NCBI RefSeq assembly: GCF_039523175.1
Contig: NZ_BAAAEU010000002.1
Location: 62,001-126,000, forward strand
Length of the DNA: 64,000 bases
Reading direction: 5' to 3'
DNA from: Dokdonella_A soli
GTDB taxonomy: Bacteria > Pseudomonadota > Gammaproteobacteria > Xanthomonadales > Rhodanobacteraceae
The notes beneath the pieces were generated by a model. The model ran no database searches and was not told where the DNA came from. It saw only the letters and a program-made list of their open reading frames with translations. Shown in pieces: positions 60,238-64,000 of this stretch. Position numbers and translations under genes: made by a program. The first letter of the stretch is position 1. Each line of letters opens with the position of its first letter.

Positions 60238-60710
60238 GGACAGCCTTGCTCAATGCCCGGCCTTGGCCACCTTTCGAAGAATACAGCACTTGGGGAACGC
60301 TTGCGGGAATTTGACCGACATCGAGACCGGCTGCTTTGAGTCGATCTCCGCGGCAAAGGCCCAGCAGCGCCAGATGCGTTGGGTTTGAAAACCCTGGTTA
60401 AAGCCTGCTCCCGGATTGGGCGCTTGGTGGATTCGTCGCCTGGAATTCGCGGGGCCGCCTTCTGCTTCTAGGCAGCGATCCGCCAATTCGTGACTTCGTG
60501 ACAACAGCGTCCGTGACCGCTTCGATGCCTGGCGTACTTTGGCTTCCAAGGCGCTGGTTAGCGTGACCGGCGTCTCGTCACCCCACTGCGGGTCATAGGC
60601 CGCTATGGTGTGCCACATCCCTTCGGTGGCCACATGAATACCGTGCGCCAGCTCGCTCTGGCCATATTAGGGGTATTATTGAGTTCCCTTGGCAATCAGA
60701 AGACTGGAAA
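60238..60710. other. 473-bp stretch without a supported gene
   Basis: It separates the GGDEF gene from the XRE gene, which diverge. GC is lower than in neighbouring genes. A 127-codon minus-strand frame (60250-60633) has no recognisable domain or ribosome site. AT-rich TATTAGGGGTATTATTG (about 60664-60680) probably belongs to the XRE promoter. Confidence 0.5.
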
Positions 60711-61187
60711 ATGCCCAATATCGGAACGCTGTTAAAGGAAGAAATCTCGCGCCTCTGCCGGAGGGAGATTCGCAAGCACGTCGAGCCCCTGAGGAAGGCG
60801 TCTGCCACCTACCGACGCGAGATCGCTGCGCTGAAACGGCAGGTCGCCGGGGTTGAGCGACGGACGACAGTGCTCTCCAAGCAAAGCGCGAAGATGAGCA
60901 ATGAGGCAGACGCAAGTTCTGCCGAGCGACCGCTGCGATTTGTAGCGAAGGGTTTGGTCTCCTTGCGCGCTCGCTTGGGCCTTTCTGCACCCGAGCTCGC
61001 TCGGCTCATGGGCGTCAGTGACCAGTCGATCTACAATTGGGAGCACAAGAAGACCGTTCCTCGCAAGGAACAGCTGGCCACGCTCGCGACTCTAAGAGGA
61101 CTCGGTAAACGCGAAGTGCGAGCACGCCTTGAAGCGCTCGACGTTCAGAGTGTTCGTAAGCGCCGTAAACGAGCTTCATCGAGATAG
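60711..61187 (+). CDS. XRE-type helix-turn-helix DNA-binding protein with coiled-coil N-terminus
   Basis: 158 residues. The first half is charged and helical (GTLLKEEISRLCRREIRKHVEPLRKASATYRREIAALKRQVAGVERR), with coiled-coil character. An XRE HTH follows at about 83-140 (LRARLGLSAPELARLMGVSDQSIYNWEHKKTVPRKEQLATLATLRGL). The tail is basic. It is similar to a widespread class of small regulators of unknown target. It stands alone, facing the beta-helix protein gene. Confidence 0.8.
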   Translation: MPNIGTLLKEEISRLCRREIRKHVEPLRKASATYRREIAALKRQVAGVERRTTVLSKQSAKMSNEADASSAERPLRFVAKGLVSLRARLGLSAPELARLMGVSDQSIYNWEHKKTVPRKEQLATLATLRGLGKREVRARLEALDVQSVRKRRKRASSR

Positions 61188-61328
61188 GGTAGGGCGACTA
61201 GCACAGGTTATCGAGGGCAGGCCAGGCGCGCTTCGCCGGCGGCTTTCGACCCCATTCCGCCGCTCGCCGGCGGCAGGTTTCGGGCAACGCGTCCAGCTGA
61301 GGGCGCGCACGTAACCTCAGGGACGAAC

Positions 61329-61372
61329 AAACGGGCCGACCCTCTCAACCTGTGCGCGGTCGGCCCGTTTCT
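61329..61372. terminator. bidirectional hairpin terminator
   Basis: AACGGGCCGACC (61330-61341) pairs with GGTCGGCCCGTTT (61358-61370), 12 bp, followed by CTTG on the + side and preceded by ACAA on the other. It lies between the convergent XRE and beta-helix genes. Confidence 0.8.
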
Positions 61373-61402
61373 TGTCAGTCGTTGCAGAAGCTTGTCGCTA
61401 GC

Positions 61403-62794
61403 TCATCGATCGAAACCATCGTAGAACAGCTCGTCGTCGTTGACTTGGCGCTGGTATGCGCCGATGTCCGGCGACGTCGGCGGCCGGGAGTAACCAATGC
61501 CGCGCTGGTCGACACTCAGGTTGGCGCTGTTGTTTCCCATGCCCAGCGCAGGACTGCTCGCCAGCAACGCGTGCGTCATCGTGTGTCCACCATGATTTCC
61601 CAATGGCACCAATTGTGGGTCGCTGGTCACGGTGATGAAACCGGAGGGGAGCGGCGATATGCCGATGGATTGGATCAGATTGTCCGTTCCGGAAAGATTG
61701 ACGTTCCCCTGATAGAAGTCCTTGGAAAGCGGCTGAAAATCGCTGATGTTGGTTGCAATGATCGAACTCTGAATGGTTGTCGAAGTGCTGCCGCGCACGC
61801 CGCCGACATTGCCGTTGTTGAGCGCAATCGTGCTGTTTAGAATCTGCAGTGGGCCCGCCACCTGCAAACCGCCGACTCCGCTCCCCGCACCCGATCCTTT
61901 GGCCGTATTTCCGGATATCGTGCTGTTGGAGATGAGTACCGTCGTGGGTTGTCCATTGGCCGTCTGATAGAGGCCACCTCCAGACGGAGCGTAGTTGCCA
62001 TTCACCGTGGAGTTTTTCAAGCTAAGGCTTCCGGCAGCGACGAACGCACCTCCTCCCCAGTTTTGGTCGTGGCCGCTGCCGGGCGGGGGCGGCGTCACGG
62101 AGTTGTTCTCGAGGGTGCTGTACTTCATTGCAAGGTTCGATGCAGAGGGAACGCCGCCGAGCTGCCCAACGAACACGCCACCGCCCTGCGCGCCCCCGGA
62201 GTTCGGCGCGCTCCCTGCGTCGGCGACGTTGCCTGAAATCACACTGTTGGACATTTGCATGCCCTTGCGGGCAAAGACGCCGCCACCTTGCGCGTAGTTT
62301 CCCAATGTTGCCGCGGGAGTTTGCTTGGCCGCGCAGCCCGTCACCGTCGAGCCCGTCAACACGACCGTGCCGCCGGAGATGATGCACCCACCCGCTGCGG
62401 CGGCGGCCTGATATCTTCCCGCTGTAATCGTCAGATAGTCGACTTCCAATGTGCCGGCTGCTGCGTGATTGAAAACGCGGTTGGTCAGATTTCCGGATAT
62501 CGTCTTTCGATTCGAACTGCTGCTGACGATGCTCAAGTTCGGTACGGCGAAGTGGATTTCGCCGGAATGCAGCGTGATGGTGCTGCAGGAAGTCAATGTG
62601 CTGAGGTCGACGATGTCGGTGTCGGCAGCTGCGCCGATTTCGAAGCGCAGCGTTCCGGGCGTCGTAGCAGCGGACGCACTGTCGTCACAGCTGGTCACCA
62701 GGTGCGTGGCGGCGAACCCGGGTTTTGCCGCGGCGGCCAGGGAAAAGATCGCCGACAAGCAGGCGGCGATCCGGGTGGGACGTAGAGAATGCAT
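61403..62794 (-). CDS. secreted parallel beta-helix protein with choice-of-anchor-type end and DGFD motif
   Basis: 463 residues. The start at 62794 has AGAGGA eight bases upstream. A Sec signal (ACLSAIFSLAAAAKPGFA) is followed by beta-helix rungs rich in NSTISGN-type steps (ISNSTISGNTA, MSNSVISGNVA, ILNSTIALNNG) and Gly-rich GGGVF turns, as in polymorphic outer-membrane or adhesin-like proteins. Near the end is DQRGIGYSRPPTSPDIGAYQ, a common closing block of such proteins. The last residues are DDELFYDGFDR, matching the LFxDGF ending of the protein at 55573. Probably exposed on or released from the cell surface; ligand unknown. Confidence 0.82.
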   Translation of the reverse strand: MHSLRPTRIAACLSAIFSLAAAAKPGFAATHLVTSCDDSASAATTPGTLRFEIGAAADTDIVDLSTLTSCSTITLHSGEIHFAVPNLSIVSSSSNRKTISGNLTNRVFNHAAAGTLEVDYLTITAGRYQAAAAAGGCIISGGTVVLTGSTVTGCAAKQTPAATLGNYAQGGGVFARKGMQMSNSVISGNVADAGSAPNSGGAQGGGVFVGQLGGVPSASNLAMKYSTLENNSVTPPPPGSGHDQNWGGGAFVAAGSLSLKNSTVNGNYAPSGGGLYQTANGQPTTVLISNSTISGNTAKGSGAGSGVGGLQVAGPLQILNSTIALNNGNVGGVRGSTSTTIQSSIIATNISDFQPLSKDFYQGNVNLSGTDNLIQSIGISPLPSGFITVTSDPQLVPLGNHGGHTMTHALLASSPALGMGNNSANLSVDQRGIGYSRPPTSPDIGAYQRQVNDDELFYDGFDR

Positions 62795-63259
62795 GACAGT
62801 TTCCTCTCGGATTGGGGGCATCTGTCACGTTGAACGATGCAGCGGTCGATTTCCGAACATGCCCGCAGATGAACCGCCCCGGCGTTTCTAGAGACTCCCT
62901 TTCCTGAGAGGACCCAGGTGGCGCGATTGGACGGGGCTGCAGCTTGGGTCGTCACAAACTGAATCCGACAACAAATGAATGCCTTTACAAGGCGCTGATC
63001 TATTTGAATTTTTATTGTTTACCCTGATGGAGGTTGGGCAAAAATAGCCAAGGAGTGAAGGGAATGAGCAACGCACTTGGCGAGCTGGTTGCAACAAGCG
63101 GTCCACCGAGCATCCGCTACTGAAGCGTCGCGACGAGTGCCGGGAGCAGACCCTTCCAAAAAGGTAACTCCTGACTGATCAGCAGCACCGGGCTGATCGC
63201 GCACTATCCGCGCCTCTGATCAGCTGGACTAGAGTATCCTCGCGTCCGTCAGAGGGGCG
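62795..63259. other. 465-bp intergenic region between the beta-helix gene and the sigma-factor gene
   Basis: It must hold divergent promoters. An AT-rich block lies at 62980-63025. TAGAGT (63231-63236) could be a -10 for the sigma gene. It also carries a 19-codon leader-type frame at 63064-63123. Confidence 0.5.
63064..63123 (+). CDS. possible 19-residue leader peptide
   Basis: ATG at 63064 with AAGGAG (63050-63055) eight bases upstream, ending TGA at 63123 (MSNALGELVATSGPPSIRY). The ribosome site is better than that of most genes here. It lies 136 bp before the ECF sigma gene. Too short to judge from composition. Confidence 0.25.
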   Translation: MSNALGELVATSGPPSIRY

Positions 63260-63823
63260 ATGCGCGACGATATCACCGAGCTTCTGCAACGTGCCGGTGC
63301 TGGCGACAGGCCCGCATTGGATGTTCTGCTGCCGATGATTTATGGCGAGTTGCATAGACTCGCTCATGCGCAGCGTCCAGGTGCGCAAGACACGTTCAAC
63401 ACGACGGCGCTGGTACACGAAGCCTATCTGAAACTCCTGGACCAATCACGCCTGTCCTGGTCCGACCGTCGTTGCTTCTTCGCTTATGCCGCCAAGGCGA
63501 TGCGCAGCATCCTGATCGACAATGCGCGCCGCCGCTCGAGTGACAAACGCGGCGGAAACGAGCGCCGCGACGACGACGCGCTCGAGAACCTGCGCATGGA
63601 AGGGGACAGTGCCGACCTGCTCCTCGTCGAACAGGCGCTGGACCGGCTCGGCAAGGTCAGCGCGCGCCTGCGCGAGGTCGTCGAACTGCACGTCTTCGCC
63701 GGTCTCGAATTCAAGGATGTGGCTGCGTGCCTCGGGCTGACTGAGCGTACGATCTTTCGCGACTGGCGCAAAGCGCGCGCGCTGCTGCAAAGCCTACTCG
63801 ACGACCAAGCATGCACGAGCTGA
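63260..63823 (+). CDS. ECF-type RNA polymerase sigma factor
   Basis: 187 residues. Region 2 covers about 10-90 (TTALVHEAYLKLLDQ, FFAYAAKAMRSILIDNARRR) and region 4 about 125-180 (LREVVELHVFAGLEFKDVAACLGLTERTIFRDWRKARALL). This is the ECF subfamily commonly paired with a membrane Ser/Thr kinase rather than an anti-sigma factor. The next gene overlaps it by 13 bp and has the N-terminus of such a kinase. Confidence 0.92.
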   Translation: MRDDITELLQRAGAGDRPALDVLLPMIYGELHRLAHAQRPGAQDTFNTTALVHEAYLKLLDQSRLSWSDRRCFFAYAAKAMRSILIDNARRRSSDKRGGNERRDDDALENLRMEGDSADLLLVEQALDRLGKVSARLREVVELHVFAGLEFKDVAACLGLTERTIFRDWRKARALLQSLLDDQACTS

Positions 63824-64000
63824 TCGCCGCGCGCTGGAGCGAGATCGAACCGCTGCTCGATGCGCTGATGGATCTCGCGGACGAAGAACGCGCCGAGCGG
63901 CTCGCGCGCGATTGTGCCGATGACGATCTGCGCGCCGCGGTCGCGTATCTGCTCGCGCTCGACGCGCGCGTCGATAGCGATGTCGACCAGGCCGTGCGCG
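63811..64000 (+). CDS. N-terminus of a Ser/Thr protein kinase-type gene linked to ECF sigma (3' partial)
   Basis: Only 63 codons before the window ends. MHELIAARWSEIEPLLDAL...ERAERLARDCADDDLRAAVAYLLALD matches the helical pre-kinase segment (RWxxI..LLDxAL..., then LR.EV..LL) usually found in front of Hanks-type kinases next to this class of sigma factor. No kinase motif is within the visible part, so the assignment rests on that pattern and on the 13-bp overlap with the sigma gene. Confidence 0.7.
   Translation, partial: MHELIAARWSEIEPLLDALMDLADEERAERLARDCADDDLRAAVAYLLALDARVDSDVDQAVR

Noticed and set aside
60250..60633. 127-codon minus-strand frame
   Set aside because: No domain, no ribosome site and no clear coding composition; left as unsupported.
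1..64000. tRNA, rRNA, riboswitch, insertion sequence or prophage genes
   Set aside because: None was recognised while reading both strands; a tRNAscan or Rfam search could overturn this.

Overview
The window is high-GC gammaproteobacterial chromosome. Gene order (serC-serA-pheA-hisC-aroA-cmk-rpsA-ihfB-lapA-lapB; ndk-rlmN-pilW-rodZ-yfgM-bamB-der; guaB-guaA-tadA), a FadN-type beta-oxidation protein and several REP-like palindrome families point to Lysobacterales (Xanthomonadales), perhaps a Dokdonella/Rhodanobacteraceae relative. That placement is an inference from gene content and was not tested by a search. Most of the window is dense housekeeping DNA with translationally coupled operons (GTGA, ATGA and TGATG junctions). 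It carries one 36-N assembly gap (34827-34862).

Layout. 1-2958: a UvrD/HelD-like helicase, cut by the left edge, with an embedded nuclease-like domain. 3066-8897: a lipid and storage-granule neighbourhood (TetR regulator, acyl-CoA-binding protein, a two-domain fatty acyl-CoA reductase, a phasin, a patatin-like lipase and a small PHA-system protein), interrupted by a ~105 bp tandem palindromic repeat. 9029-11562: FHA membrane protein and the MsrPQ methionine sulfoxide repair system. 11761-22292: serine and aromatic amino-acid genes running into cmk, rpsA, ihfB, lapA and lapB. 22301-27558: surface-polysaccharide genes (WecA-like transferase, CapD/WbpM-like dehydratase, galU) and a Cys/Met-type PLP enzyme. 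27628-34106: small membrane protein, lipoprotein, CsaA-like protein, and the fadN-fadA operon with a PsrA-like TetR regulator and a perfect palindromic operator candidate. 34323-41473: ndk, rlmN, pilW, rodZ, yfgM, bamB, der. 41490-44587: mobA-moeA-moeB, which could supply cofactor to MsrP. 44602-50387: DUF1244 protein, folD, a TatT-DctP-DctQ-DctM TRAP transporter, and truC. 50478-55258: guaB, guaA, a two-lobed retropepsin-like protein, tadA. 55573-64000: accessory region with two secreted proteins sharing a C-terminal DGF motif, a REC-PAS-PAS-GGDEF protein, an XRE regulator, and an ECF sigma factor overlapping a truncated Ser/Thr-kinase-type gene.

The least ordinary signals are: the short C-terminal motif shared by two otherwise unrelated exported proteins; six REP-like repeat families, one of which supplies the stop codons of two convergent genes and another of which sits in frame inside mobA as a ~39-residue insertion; a paired-hairpin repeat found in three copies; and the fatty-alcohol/storage-lipid gene neighbourhood. 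No tRNA, rRNA, CRISPR array or transposase was seen.
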